This document shows positions 8,185 through 16,834 of a stretch of DNA of 64,000 nucleotides, piece by piece. Each line of letters begins with the position of its first letter. Position 1 is the stretch's first letter. The translations under genes and the position numbers were made by a program. The stretch comes from CAXMST01 sp963712765 (lineage in GTDB: Bacteria; Actinomycetota; Thermoleophilia; Solirubrobacterales; 70-9), in contig CAVQIX010000004.1 of NCBI GenBank assembly GCA_963712765.1, positions 248,001-312,000 of the forward strand. The letters run 5' to 3'. Under the pieces are notes generated by a model, which worked only from the letters and a program-made list of their open reading frames with translations, made no database searches and was not told the DNA's origin.

Positions 8185-10233
8185 CTACTCGCTGACCGCG
8201 GCCAAGACCGCCTCGCGGGCGTCGGGCGGCTCGAGCACGACCATGTCCCCTGCACCCTTGAGGACCTCCCGCACCAGCCAGGAGGTGCCGGCGAACGGCA
8301 TCTCGATGATCAGCGCTCCGTCCGCGAGCTCCTCGACGACGGTGCGCTCCTCCCCGACCCAGCGGGCGCGCTCGGGCGAGACCCAGACGCTGGCGAGGCG
8401 GGCATCGGTGACCTCCCCCTCGCTCAACCAGTCCTGGCCCGAGAGCTGGACCTCGACGCCCTCGTCCCGCTCGAAGGCCTCCCCTGTCGGTTGGGCGGTC
8501 TTGGTCCGGTCGAGCCGGAAGTGACGGACGGCATCGCGCTTGCGGTCGCGACAGCCCACGTACCAGCCACCGGGACCGCGGGCGAGCCGATAGGGCTCGA
8601 TCTCACGCGAGGTGAACTGGTCCTCGTTCTCCTTGTAGTAGTTGATCTTCAGGACCTGACGGTCGGAGATCGCTTCGTTGACGGCGCTGACGATCTCGGG
8701 CTCGTCCCGCTCGATCGTGATCTGCAGCCCCTCCCGGGAGGGATCGTGACCGAGCGCCTCGACGATCTTGGTGCGGGCGGTGTCGAGCCCCGCCTGCGGC
8801 AGGTGGTCACCGAAGAAGTCGATCGCGGCGACCAGCGCCTTCGCCTCGAGCGGCAGCAGACGGGCCGGGCGGGCGAAGCTGTCGCCGTAGGCCTCGGGAT
8901 CGACGTCGATCTCCGCTCCCTGGATCTCCGCGTACAGGACGTAGGTTCCGCCGCCGAAATTGACGACGTTGAGGACGTCTATGTCGCCGCGCAACTCCTT
9001 CTCGCTGATCCCCAGCTCGGTGCAGACCTCGGCGGTCAGCAGCCGCCTCTCGTTGCGCGCGGCGTCGATCAGCATCCCCGCCAGGGTGACGAGGCGGGCG
9101 AAACGCTCCGGGCGGATCACCGTCTCGGTCTTGCCGTTGGAGCGACTGCGCCGCTCGGCCTCCTCGATTGCGGGCCGAGCGACCGGCTTGGCGGTCTCGA
9201 AGTCGGCGGCGTGGCGATCTCGGAGCAGCTCGTGGCGCTCGCCGGCCTCCCTTGCGAGCTCCTCCGGCTCGAGAACGGCAGCGTTGTGACGCCAGCCCAG
9301 GAGCCAGGCGACGAGCTGGCGCGAGGAGGCGTAATCGGTGGTCAGGATCGAGCCCTTGCCGGGCGCCCCGTCCTTCTTGGTGGCGGGACGAATCTCGCCG
9401 AAGCTGCCGTAGTCGCGCTCGACCAGCCAGTCGACCCGGTCGCTGAGGAAGATCTTCGCGGTGCCGTCATTGGAGCCCATCTGCCAATCGGCTCGGGAAG
9501 CGTAGTCGCGGCGATCGAAGTCCTCAGGCGGGGTGAAGTCGTGCTCGGCCTTGGTCGCGTAGCTGACCTTGCCCTGGATCCGCGAGAGCCGGAAGACGCG
9601 GACCGCACCGCGTTCGTGTGCATGGCCGATCAGGTAGAACTGCCCCGAGCGGAAGACCAGGTGGTAGGGGTCGACCTTGCGATCGGCGGTCGCGTCGCGC
9701 TCCATCGTGTAGTAGCTGAACTCGATCGTCTTGCGCCGGCTGATCGCGGTCTCGATCTTCGCCAGCCGCTGGGAGAGCTCGCGGCCCCCGGCCGAGGCGG
9801 TCATCGCCATTTCGATCGGGGCGGAGTCACCGTTCTGCAGGGGGCTCTTGCGGCCCCAGGAGACCTGCTGCAGCGCCAGCCGCAGCGGCTCGGCATAGGC
9901 GAACTGGCCGTCGAGCAGGGTCAGCGCCGTGCCGAGGGCGGCAAGCTCGGAGTCGGTGAACTCGATCGCCGGCAGGTAGTAGTTCTCGGGCGGGAGCGCG
10001 TAGAGCTCGGACTCGAGGAAGCCCTCGCTGGGGCGGTCGACCTTGAGCGCGATCCCGAGGCTCTCGAGCTCGGCGCGGTCGGCGTAGAAGCGCCGTGCGA
10101 AGGCGTCCTCGTTCATCGACGAGTACCCCTCTACCTCCTGCTTGATCTCCAGTGCCGAGACCGGTCGCCGGTTCGCCATCAGGAACGAGATCAGAGAGAG
10201 CTGGCGGATCAGTTTCTCGGTGTCCTTGGCCAC
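8185..10233 (-). CDS. Double WYL-domain regulator, PafB-PafC-like fusion
   Basis: A 682-aa protein equal to two WYL regulators joined end to end. Each half has an N-terminal winged-helix region (about 1-60 and 375-430), then a WYL domain: residues 155-225 with SYYTMERD and PYHLVFRSGQFYLIGH, and residues 515-580 with NYYKEN and PYRLARGPGGWYVG. In mycobacteria PafB and PafC are separate proteins that form the LexA-independent DNA-damage activator; fused forms are known in other actinobacteria. The WYL domains are thought to sense single-stranded DNA. The start is GTG, with TATCCT 7 nt upstream. No pup or proteasome gene is adjacent. Confidence 0.85.
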   Translation of the reverse strand: MAKDTEKLIRQLSLISFLMANRRPVSALEIKQEVEGYSSMNEDAFARRFYADRAELESLGIALKVDRPSEGFLESELYALPPENYYLPAIEFTDSELAALGTALTLLDGQFAYAEPLRLALQQVSWGRKSPLQNGDSAPIEMAMTASAGGRELSQRLAKIETAISRRKTIEFSYYTMERDATADRKVDPYHLVFRSGQFYLIGHAHERGAVRVFRLSRIQGKVSYATKAEHDFTPPEDFDRRDYASRADWQMGSNDGTAKIFLSDRVDWLVERDYGSFGEIRPATKKDGAPGKGSILTTDYASSRQLVAWLLGWRHNAAVLEPEELAREAGERHELLRDRHAADFETAKPVARPAIEEAERRSRSNGKTETVIRPERFARLVTLAGMLIDAARNERRLLTAEVCTELGISEKELRGDIDVLNVVNFGGGTYVLYAEIQGAEIDVDPEAYGDSFARPARLLPLEAKALVAAIDFFGDHLPQAGLDTARTKIVEALGHDPSREGLQITIERDEPEIVSAVNEAISDRQVLKINYYKENEDQFTSREIEPYRLARGPGGWYVGCRDRKRDAVRHFRLDRTKTAQPTGEAFERDEGVEVQLSGQDWLSEGEVTDARLASVWVSPERARWVGEERTVVEELADGALIIEMPFAGTSWLVREVLKGAGDMVVLEPPDAREAVLAAVSE

Positions 10234-10240
10234 TGCGGGC

Positions 10241-10246
10241 AGGATA
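10241..10246 (-). promoter_or_regulatory. -10 hexamer TATCCT (PafBC-like regulator)
   Basis: Seven nt before the GTG start. Confidence 0.4.
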
Positions 10247-10309
10247 GATGCGGCCCGCGGGCGGGCGGGTCGGCGGAGGCCGAGAAATGCGCAGTTTGCG
10301 GGCTTGGGG

Positions 10310-11320
10310 CTAGGCTGCGCGCTGGTGAAAGTAGGCGGCGTTGCCGATGCCGCGGTCGAACCCCGACCAGGCCTCGCCGTCGGCGAGGCTGCGCTCGATC
10401 CGGTCGAAGCTGCCGAGCTTGCCGCCCAGGTTGTCCATCATGTGGACCAGGGTCGCTTCGCGGGTGGCCGGGACGACCGGGGAGCCATGCTCGAGCGTTC
10501 CGTGGTGGCTGAGGATGATGTGGAGCACCGCCTGGGCGAGGTCGGGCTCGAAGCCCTCGATCGACTCGATCTCCTTGCGGACGCGGTAGTAGCCGAGCGG
10601 GATCTCTCCCTGGAGGCGGCCGAGATCGGTCATGTCGATCGCGAGCGGATCGTCGTTGTAGGCCTCGAGCTTGCCGATGTCGTGCAGCAGCGCTCCGGTG
10701 ACGGCGACATCGCGATCGATGCCGGGGAAGAACGAGGCGGCGGCGCTGACCGACTGCGCGACCGAGAGCGCATGCTCAAGCAGACCGTGGCGATAGGCCT
10801 GGTGGTAGTGCTTGGCAGCCGGAGCGTCGCGGAACCGCTCCCAGATCTCGGTGCCGGGGGTTAGGAAGCGGTCGAGCAGAGTGCGCAGCTCCGGCGTGCG
10901 GACGGTGTCCAGGAGGGCCCGGAGGTCGTCCTGGAGACGGGCGATCGGCACCGGTGAGGTCTCGAGCAGGTCGGCGGGCTCGAACTCGCCCTCGCGGGCG
11001 GGCCGCAGAGCCTCGATGATCACGGCGTCGCCCCAGCGCTCGCTCGCCTCGAATCGGCCCTCGATGAAGACGATCGAGCCTGAGGGCGCGGCCTCGAAGC
11101 GTGCCTCGACCTCATCCCAGGACTTCGCGGCGACGCTCCCGGAGCGATCCGAGAGCTTCAGCGCCAGCCACTCGCCACCCTTCTTCGTCGGGCGGCGACT
11201 GCGGTCGCGGACCGCGTAGCAGCCGCTGATCCGCTCGCCGTCGGCGAGGGAACGCAGGTCCTGGTGGCCGCCCGCGCCGGGTGCGGCGGCTGCCTCGCCG
11301 AGCTGTGGCTGTCGATCCAT
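10310..11320 (-). CDS. YhaM-like OB-fold/HD-domain 3'-5' exoribonuclease
   Basis: A 336-aa protein with an N-terminal OB-fold-like region (LKLSDRSGSVAAKSWDE, IVFIEGRFE) followed by an HD metal-dependent phosphohydrolase domain: HGLLEHALSV, the LLHDIGKLEAY core HD, ILSHHG, and LVHMMDNLGGK. This order matches YhaM/CBF1-type 3'-5' exoribonucleases. Two ATGs are possible, 9 nt apart; the inner (MDRQPQ) was chosen because TATCTT ends only 2 nt before the outer one but 11 nt before the inner. It is divergent from the VOC-like/amine oxidase pair and lies 76 nt upstream of the WYL regulator. Confidence 0.88.
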   Translation of the reverse strand: MDRQPQLGEAAAAPGAGGHQDLRSLADGERISGCYAVRDRSRRPTKKGGEWLALKLSDRSGSVAAKSWDEVEARFEAAPSGSIVFIEGRFEASERWGDAVIIEALRPAREGEFEPADLLETSPVPIARLQDDLRALLDTVRTPELRTLLDRFLTPGTEIWERFRDAPAAKHYHQAYRHGLLEHALSVAQSVSAAASFFPGIDRDVAVTGALLHDIGKLEAYNDDPLAIDMTDLGRLQGEIPLGYYRVRKEIESIEGFEPDLAQAVLHIILSHHGTLEHGSPVVPATREATLVHMMDNLGGKLGSFDRIERSLADGEAWSGFDRGIGNAAYFHQRAA

Positions 11321-11424
11321 CGGAGTCATTGAAGATAGGGCGACAGGCGGACGGTTCGGGACCCGCCGGCCGCCCCCAGGCGACGTCGATTGGAGGGGCG
11401 CTTGAGGTCGCTGGCCCTGACGGA

Positions 11425-11430
11425 TAGCTT
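11425..11430 (+). promoter_or_regulatory. -10 hexamer TAGCTT (VOC-like mini-ORF/amine oxidase)
   Basis: Eight nt before the mini-ORF ATG; it would serve both coupled frames. Confidence 0.4.
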
Positions 11431-11438
11431 TCGCCGCG

Positions 11439-11582
11439 ATGGTGGGCAACCCGGTCAACTTCCTCTTCGGGACCGCCGACCCCGATCGGACAAAGAGCTT
11501 CCTCGGCGCTCTGCTCGGCTGGGAATCGGGTGCGGGCAGCGCTCGGGGCGGGTTCAACGTAGCCGACTTCGAGCCAGCGTGA
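11439..11582 (+). CDS. 47-aa VOC (glyoxalase-fold)-like mini-ORF, remnant or leader
   Basis: A short frame whose product contains VNFLFGTADPDRTKSFLG and ALLGWE, the typical first strand and helix of VOC/glyoxalase-bleomycin-resistance proteins (DPDRAKAFYGALFGWE-like), and then stops after 47 aa, far below the ~120 aa of a full domain. The TAGCTT hexamer 8 nt before its ATG and the GTGA overlap of its stop with the amine oxidase start argue that it is still transcribed and translated, perhaps as a leader that couples translation. It may be a truncated gene whose 3' part was lost when the oxidase was joined. Confidence 0.5.
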   Translation: MVGNPVNFLFGTADPDRTKSFLGALLGWESGAGSARGGFNVADFEPA

Positions 11583-12793
11583 GCCGGGTAGCGGTTGTCG
11601 GAGCCGGCTTCGCCGGTCTGTCGGCCGCGGCCCGGGTGGAGGCCGCAGGCCTCGAGGCCGTGACGGTCGAGGCTCGCGACCGGGTCGGAGGGCGGGTCTT
11701 CTCGCGGGAGCTGGGGAACGGGAGCGTGATCGAGATGGGGGCCGAGTTCATCCTCGACGGCAATACCCGTGTCAGGGAGGTCGCGGCGGACCTGGGCCTG
11801 GGGTTGTGGGACAAGGGCATCCGCTACGGGCGGAGGGAGCCGCGGGGAGGCAGCCCGGTCGACGAAGATGGCCTCGCTGAAGCGCTGAAGACGATCGGGT
11901 CCGCGCTCGCGGACGACCCCCCTGCGGCCGCGGTGCCCTCGCGGGAGCTGCTCGATCGACTCGCGATCGACGCCGGTGCGCGCGACTACATCCTCGCCAG
12001 GGTCGAGATCTCGTGCGCCGCACCGGCCGGCCTCGTTCCCGCCGGCGAAATGCTGGGGGTGGCCCATGTCGGGGATGAGGCCTCACCGAGCGTCGCCGGC
12101 GGCAACCAGCGGATCGCCATTGAGCTGGCGCGAAGGCTCTCGCAACCGGTCTTGCTCAGCTCCCCGGTGCGCCGGCTCGAGTGGTCCACCGACGACGGTG
12201 TCCGGATCGCCACCGAGGGCGGCATGATCGAGGCCGACGTCGCGATCATGGCGGTCCCGGCCTCGGTGATCGGATCGATCGAGTTCGACCCACCGCTCCC
12301 CGATCGCAAACAAGATGCGCTCTCCACGGTGCGATACGGGAACGCTGCGAAGCTGTTCGTGCCCCTCGCCGAGGATCCCGAGCCGCGGGCCGTGATGTCG
12401 ATCCCCGAGCGCTACTGGGCCTGGACCGACACCGGCAAAGAGGGTCGCCCGCAGCCGGTGCTTCACGCCTTCGCCGGCTCGGCGGCGGCACTAGAGCGGC
12501 TCGACGTGAGCGACGGCCCGGACCGCTGGCGAACCTCGATGCTGGCGCTGCGACCCGATGTCGAGCCGGCCGACGCCGACCCGATCCTCTCCACCTGGGA
12601 CGACGACCCCTGGGTCCGCGGCGCCTACTCGGTCTCCCCCGGTCCGGAGCTGACCCCCCGCCTTCAGGAACCATGCGGCCCGCTCCACTTCGCCGGCGAG
12701 TACACGGCCGGCGCCTTCTCCGGATTGATGGAAGGGGCCCTGCGCAGCGGCGAGAGAGCCGCCGAAGCACTCCTCACCGAGCGGGCCGCCTGA
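11579..12793 (+). CDS. FAD-dependent amine oxidase/flavin monooxygenase-like protein
   Basis: A 404-aa flavoprotein of the monoamine-oxidase/phytoene-desaturase superfamily. The dinucleotide motif VAVVGAGFAGLSAA starts at residue 4, followed by the second GG motif EARDRVGGRVFS, and a C-terminal FAD-binding segment HFAGEYTAGAFSGLMEGALRSGERAA. These place FAD and predict oxidation of an amine or related substrate, otherwise undefined. The GTG start is favoured because the upstream frame is a shadow and GTG overlaps the stop of the mini-ORF as GTGA, implying translational coupling. Confidence 0.9.
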   Translation: MSRVAVVGAGFAGLSAAARVEAAGLEAVTVEARDRVGGRVFSRELGNGSVIEMGAEFILDGNTRVREVAADLGLGLWDKGIRYGRREPRGGSPVDEDGLAEALKTIGSALADDPPAAAVPSRELLDRLAIDAGARDYILARVEISCAAPAGLVPAGEMLGVAHVGDEASPSVAGGNQRIAIELARRLSQPVLLSSPVRRLEWSTDDGVRIATEGGMIEADVAIMAVPASVIGSIEFDPPLPDRKQDALSTVRYGNAAKLFVPLAEDPEPRAVMSIPERYWAWTDTGKEGRPQPVLHAFAGSAAALERLDVSDGPDRWRTSMLALRPDVEPADADPILSTWDDDPWVRGAYSVSPGPELTPRLQEPCGPLHFAGEYTAGAFSGLMEGALRSGERAAEALLTERAA

Positions 12794-12801
12794 GGCCGGG
12801 C

Positions 12802-13032
12802 TCAGCCTCCCCCGGTCGCGTCGGTGAGATCGGTCAAATCGTTGGTGAGATCGGTCGCCGACGTGCTGAGATCGCTGGCAGTGCTGCTCAGGTCGCCGGC
12901 GGCGCTGCTCGCGTCCTGCACGGCCTCGCTGACATCTCCCGTGGTGCTCTCATCGTCCCCGCAGGCACTGACACCGACCGCACCGACCCCGAACACCACA
13001 GCGACCAACGCCGCAGAAAGCCTCTTCCTCAT
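12802..13032 (-). CDS. Small lipoprotein with Ser/Thr/Asp-rich heptad-like tail
   Basis: A 76-aa predicted lipoprotein. The signal peptide MRKRLSAALVAVVFG... ends in the lipobox VSAC followed by GDDEST. The mature part is a low-complexity helix-like run of SSAAGDLSSTASDLS / DLTNDLTDLTD repeats with a period of about seven, suggestive of a coiled coil. GGGAGGT just upstream is a good ribosome binding site and fixes the start. Function unknown. It is convergent with the amine oxidase, 8 nt apart. Confidence 0.75.
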   Translation of the reverse strand: MRKRLSAALVAVVFGVGAVGVSACGDDESTTGDVSEAVQDASSAAGDLSSTASDLSTSATDLTNDLTDLTDATGGG

Positions 13033-13121
13033 CTCCAACCTCCCAAGTTCGCCCGACAACGGCGCCCATCTAATCAGAACCTGATCCCGACCGAAACGAG
13101 ACATCTGACGCCGCCAGCAGA

Positions 13122-13194
13122 TGGCGAGGCCCGGAATCGAACCGGGGACACCACGATTTTCAGTCGTGTGCTCTACCAACTGAGCTACCTCGCC
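13122..13194 (-). tRNA. tRNA-Phe (GAA)
   Basis: A complete cloverleaf on the minus strand: acceptor GGCGAGG pairs with CCTCGCC, D-arm AGCTCAGTTGGTAGAGC, anticodon stem CACGA/TCGTG with loop CTGAAAA (anticodon GAA), and T-arm CCGGTTCGATTCCGG. The discriminator is A; the 3' CCA is not encoded. Confidence 0.97.
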
Positions 13195-13228
13195 CTGTCC
13201 CTTCGCCAAGGGTCGGGAGGCGGTAAGG

Positions 13229-13717
13229 CTAGCGGCTGACAGCGGCTTCGAGGGCCCGCCTCACGGCCTCGGCAGCCGAGGAGGCGGCCTCGACCCCGGG
13301 CGAATCGCCCATCGGCCCACGCCCGCTCAGGCTCCATGAATCGAGTGTGAAAACCGGGCGGTCGAGCCGGCGGGCGAAGGCGATCTCCGAGAGAGTCCCC
13401 CACTCGCCCCCGATGGCTATCACCACGTCCGCGGAGGCAACCACCGCGAGATTGCGGGCCTGGCCGATCCCGGTAGCGACGACGTGGGTGAGGTGCTCGT
13501 TTCCGCTGTCGAGATCGTCGGCCATGAGGACCCCGATCACCTCGCCCCCGGCCGAGGAGGCGGCCTCCGACACCGCGCTCATGATCCCCTCGCGTCCCCC
13601 GCAGACGACGACCGCACCGGCCTCGGCCAACAGGCGCCCCACCTCGGCGGCGAGGGCATCGAGCGCACCATCGGATCGCGACGACCCACAGACGGCGATC
13701 TGGATCCGGCGCCCCAA
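13229..13717 (-). CDS. LOG-like/SLOG-domain protein (TIGR00725 type)
   Basis: A 162-aa Rossmann-type protein. It has IAVCGSSR at the N-terminus, VVVCGGREGIMSAVSEAASSAGG, and IAIGGEWGTLSEIAFA, corresponding to the nucleotide-binding GGxxGxM and GGxGTxxE motifs of the SLOG superfamily, which includes cytokinin-activating LOG enzymes and DprA. The family likely binds or hydrolyses a nucleotide derivative; the substrate is unknown. The start is TTG (MGRRIQIAVCG). It follows the SHOCT protein gene by 9 nt and ends 34 nt from tRNA-Phe. Confidence 0.8.
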   Translation of the reverse strand: MGRRIQIAVCGSSRSDGALDALAAEVGRLLAEAGAVVVCGGREGIMSAVSEAASSAGGEVIGVLMADDLDSGNEHLTHVVATGIGQARNLAVVASADVVIAIGGEWGTLSEIAFARRLDRPVFTLDSWSLSGRGPMGDSPGVEAASSAAEAVRRALEAAVSR

Positions 13718-13726
13718 GCAGCCGGC

Positions 13727-14392
13727 TCAGGTCCCGCCCAGCAGGGCACGCTTCTGCTCTTCGAACTCCTCGTCGGTCAGGGCTCCGGCATCACGGAGCC
13801 TCGAGAGTCGCTCGAGCTTGGAGATCGTGTCCTCGCCGGGACCCGAGCTACCGCCTCCCGCCGCCTGCGAAGCCGCGTGCTCGGAGACGACCTGCATGAT
13901 CCGGGCGGCGAGGGCGGGATCGCCGGAGGTGTCGATCGTCTGCTCGGTCCCGGGCTCAAGGCTGTGCCCCACCACCCCTTCGAGCTTGGCGCGGAGCTCG
14001 GGATCGTTGCGTGCGTCCACCACCGGGGCGCCGCCACCCGCCGCGGGCGGCCAGCTGGAACCGACCACGGGCTGGGCCGCGAGCTGGGCGGCGCGTGAGC
14101 CCTTCTCGGCCGCGCGCACCTCACGCGCCGCCTTCCAGTCGATCGCCACCTTCTGCGGATCATCGACATCGACCTTGACCGGAACCTCGATGCCGAAGCC
14201 GAGCGAGTCCTTGCTCGAGACCATCCACTGGTCCTCGACCATGTACGGAGAGCGGCCCTCGACATGGACCTCGAGCGTGATCGGAAGGTTCTGGGTGGAG
14301 GAGCCTCGCTCGGGCATCGTGAAGGCGGTGATCACGGCCTTCCCGGCCCTGCCCTTCTTGAGGATCTTGCGGTGGGTAAAGGGATTGATCAT
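13727..14392 (-). CDS. SHOCT-domain protein
   Basis: A 221-aa cytoplasmic protein. Residues 1-110 form a beta-rich region (VITAFTMPERGSSTQNLPITLEVHVEG, VEVPVKVDVDDP-like strands) seen in actinobacterial SHOCT proteins, followed by a Pro/Gly-rich linker and a C-terminal SHOCT helix pair, ISKLERLSRLRDAGALTDEEF. SHOCT is a short oligomerisation/peptide-binding module, and the function of the full protein is unknown. TAGAGT lies 24 nt before the ATG. It is followed 9 nt later by the LOG-like gene. Confidence 0.78.
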   Translation of the reverse strand: MINPFTHRKILKKGRAGKAVITAFTMPERGSSTQNLPITLEVHVEGRSPYMVEDQWMVSSKDSLGFGIEVPVKVDVDDPQKVAIDWKAAREVRAAEKGSRAAQLAAQPVVGSSWPPAAGGGAPVVDARNDPELRAKLEGVVGHSLEPGTEQTIDTSGDPALAARIMQVVSEHAASQAAGGGSSGPGEDTISKLERLSRLRDAGALTDEEFEEQKRALLGGT

Positions 14393-14503
14393 CGAGGCGC
14401 TCCGAACTCCGACGCGACTCTACTCTTGGCCGGCCTGCGCCGCGCTGGAGGGGCGCACCGGCCGCGCTGTGCCCACTCCGGGCGCCGTCACCACCAGCCC
14501 AGC

Positions 14504-16834
14504 TCAGTGCCCGGACTCTGCCCGAGCGAGCATTCCGGTCATCAGTTCGATCGCACCGCCCTTGTGCAGGTGGTCGTTGAGGTTGCCGCACTTCGGGCTC
14601 TGGACGCAGGACGGACAGCCCGACTCACAACGGCACTCGCCGACCAGCCGGGCGGCGTCGCCGACGAGCCGCTCGAACTCGTCGAACCCACGCCTGGTGA
14701 TGCCGACCCCCCCCGGGTGGCCGTCGTAGATGAAGACCGTCGGCTTTCCGGTCTGGTAGTGAACGTTGGTGGAGAGACCGCCGATGTCCCAGCGGTCGCA
14801 CATCGCCAGGAGCGGCAGGACCGCGATCTGCGAGTGCTCGGAAGCGTGCAGCGCCCCAAGCAGCACCTCGGGCGGAAGCGCCTGCGGTCCGGCGAGCTCA
14901 TCCGGCAGGACGTAATAGAGCGCCTGCGTGCGGAAGTTCTGCTCGGGCAGTTCGAGAGCTACGAAGTCGATCGCCTCGTGATCCCCCAGGCGCTTGCGCT
15001 GGAAGGCGATCACCTGCTCCGTGACCGCGACCGTCGCGAAGTTGAGCTCGACGCCCAGGGCCTGACGCTGGGTCAGCAGCCTCTCAACATAGATATCCGT
15101 CTCCTTGCGGGCCTGGGTGTACCAGTCCCCGTCGAAGCCCCGAACGATCGCGCGCCTCTGCTCGATATCGAGCTCAGCGACCTCATAGGAGCGGCCCATG
15201 TGGAGGTAGATTGCCCCGGGATGCACGGTCGAGAAGGCGCGCTCGGCCTCGACGGTCCCGAGCAGCTCGCCGGAGTCGGCGTCGACGACGGTCACCGAAT
15301 CGGCCGAGGACGAGCGCAGCCCGAAGGCGCCGGCCGGGAACTCCGAGCCGCGAACGGCGAGCTTGCCGGCGCGCCCGCTGCGTAGGGCGCCGGCGCCGAT
15401 AAGGGCGTCGGCCCGATCCCGCCAGCCCTCACCCAGGACCTCGTCGTCGGCCTCTCCGCCGAGCGGCGCCTCGAAGGCCGCGGCGACCAGGTGCGCGGAC
15501 TGGATCTGCTCGTTGGTGTGATCGAGGATCGCCGCCTCGACCGGGCGGGTGAGGAACTCGGTCGGATGCCGGCAGAAGAACTGGTCGAGGCCATCCTCGC
15601 CGGCCATGTAGATCGCCAGCCCCTCGGTCTTGCGCCCGGCACGCCCCCACATCTGACGCAGGCTGGCCACCGTCCCGGGGAAGGTCACGCACAGAGCCGC
15701 GTCGAGCTCACCGATGTCGATCCCGAGCTCGAGCGCGTCAGTCGCGACCACGGCGAGCAGCTCTCCGGCCGCGAGCCGGGCCTCGACCTCGCGACGCTGC
15801 TGGGGCGTGTAGCCGGCCCGGTACGGCGCGATCCGCCCGGCGAGATCGTCCCGGCCCCGGTCGGAGAGCCGCATCGAGGTGAACTTCTGAATCAGCTCGA
15901 TGCCCTTGCGCGAGCGCAGGAAGCAGATCGTGCGCACACCGGCGATGACCAGGTCGGCGAGCATCTCGGCCGCCTCCGAGAGGGCCGAGCGCCTGGCGCC
16001 GGCCGCCTCGTCGATCAGGGGTGGATTCCAGATCGCGATTCTGCGGCCGGCCTTCGGCGCCGCGTCGTCATCGATCAGCTCGAAGGATGTGCCGACCAGG
16101 CGTTCGGCGAGCTCGGCGGGATTGGCGATCGTCGCCGAGGTGAGGATGAAGGTCGGCTCCTGCTCCGGTCCCTGATATATCCGGCAGATCCGCCGCAGGC
16201 GGCGCAGGACGTTCGCCACGTTGGAGCCGAACACGCCGCGGTAGACGTGGGCCTCGTCGACGACGACGTATCGGAGGTTGACGATGAAGTCCCCCCAGCT
16301 CTTGTGGTGTGGGAGGACGCCGACGTGGAGCATGTCGGGGTTGGTGAGGACGAGGTTCGATCGGCGGCGGATCGGCGGCCGCTCCTGCCGCGGTGTGTCC
16401 CCATCGTAGATCGCGTGCCGCACGCCGGGCGACCCGAGCTCCGACAGCTTGCGAGCCTGGTCCTGTGCCAGGGCCTTGGTCGGATAGAGGTACAGGGCTC
16501 GGGCGCTGGGGTCGCGGGCGATCGTCTCGAGCACCGGGAGGTTGAAGGCAAGCGACTTTCCCGAGGCGGTGCCGCTGGTAACGATCACGTTCGAGCTCCT
16601 CGAGGCCCGTAGAGCCGCGAGCTGGTGGGCGTAGAGGCTGGCGATTCCCCGCGCCCGCAGGGCTGCGGTCAGGCCGGGCTCCAACGAGTCCGGCAACGGA
16701 ACCGAGACCGCCTCCTGCTCGCGCTCGGCGCTCTCGGTGACCAGCCGGCCGTCGGCGCGTCCGGGATCGATTGCGGCGCGCCAGCCCTCGTCGATCGACG
16801 ATGCCCAGGGCAGGTCGGCGGCGGCGTCAGCCAC
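14504..16834 (-). CDS. DEAH-box helicase with DUF1998 zinc cluster (MrfA/Hrq1-like)
   Basis: A 776-aa superfamily 2 DNA helicase. Walker A is TSGTASGKS (residues 86-94), DEAH is at 193-196, LTSATIANP is motif III, and VVATDALELGIDIGELD with QMWGRAGRK give motifs V and VI. The C-terminus has the DUF1998/MZB four-cysteine cluster CRCESGCPSCVQSPKCGN. Bacillus MrfA, a close relative by architecture, works in excision repair of mitomycin C lesions together with the exonuclease MrfB, which is not seen here. The GTG start overlaps the folP stop by 8 nt; another GTG lies 6 nt upstream. The long upstream frame is a shadow of folP. Confidence 0.9.
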   Translation of the reverse strand: MADAAADLPWASSIDEGWRAAIDPGRADGRLVTESAEREQEAVSVPLPDSLEPGLTAALRARGIASLYAHQLAALRASRSSNVIVTSGTASGKSLAFNLPVLETIARDPSARALYLYPTKALAQDQARKLSELGSPGVRHAIYDGDTPRQERPPIRRRSNLVLTNPDMLHVGVLPHHKSWGDFIVNLRYVVVDEAHVYRGVFGSNVANVLRRLRRICRIYQGPEQEPTFILTSATIANPAELAERLVGTSFELIDDDAAPKAGRRIAIWNPPLIDEAAGARRSALSEAAEMLADLVIAGVRTICFLRSRKGIELIQKFTSMRLSDRGRDDLAGRIAPYRAGYTPQQRREVEARLAAGELLAVVATDALELGIDIGELDAALCVTFPGTVASLRQMWGRAGRKTEGLAIYMAGEDGLDQFFCRHPTEFLTRPVEAAILDHTNEQIQSAHLVAAAFEAPLGGEADDEVLGEGWRDRADALIGAGALRSGRAGKLAVRGSEFPAGAFGLRSSSADSVTVVDADSGELLGTVEAERAFSTVHPGAIYLHMGRSYEVAELDIEQRRAIVRGFDGDWYTQARKETDIYVERLLTQRQALGVELNFATVAVTEQVIAFQRKRLGDHEAIDFVALELPEQNFRTQALYYVLPDELAGPQALPPEVLLGALHASEHSQIAVLPLLAMCDRWDIGGLSTNVHYQTGKPTVFIYDGHPGGVGITRRGFDEFERLVGDAARLVGECRCESGCPSCVQSPKCGNLNDHLHKGGAIELMTGMLARAESGH

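Noticed and set aside
7747..10512. 921-aa plus-strand open frame opposite the MBL hydrolase and PafBC-like genes
   Set aside because: It has shadow composition (Asp/Gly/Leu/Arg-rich, no domain), while the opposite strand encodes two clear families. Similar long antisense frames occur opposite many genes here because of high GC.
11321..12067. N-terminal extension of the YhaM-like frame to 585 aa
   Set aside because: The extension lies opposite the amine oxidase, is Pro/Arg-rich, and the OB-fold begins only after the inner ATG.
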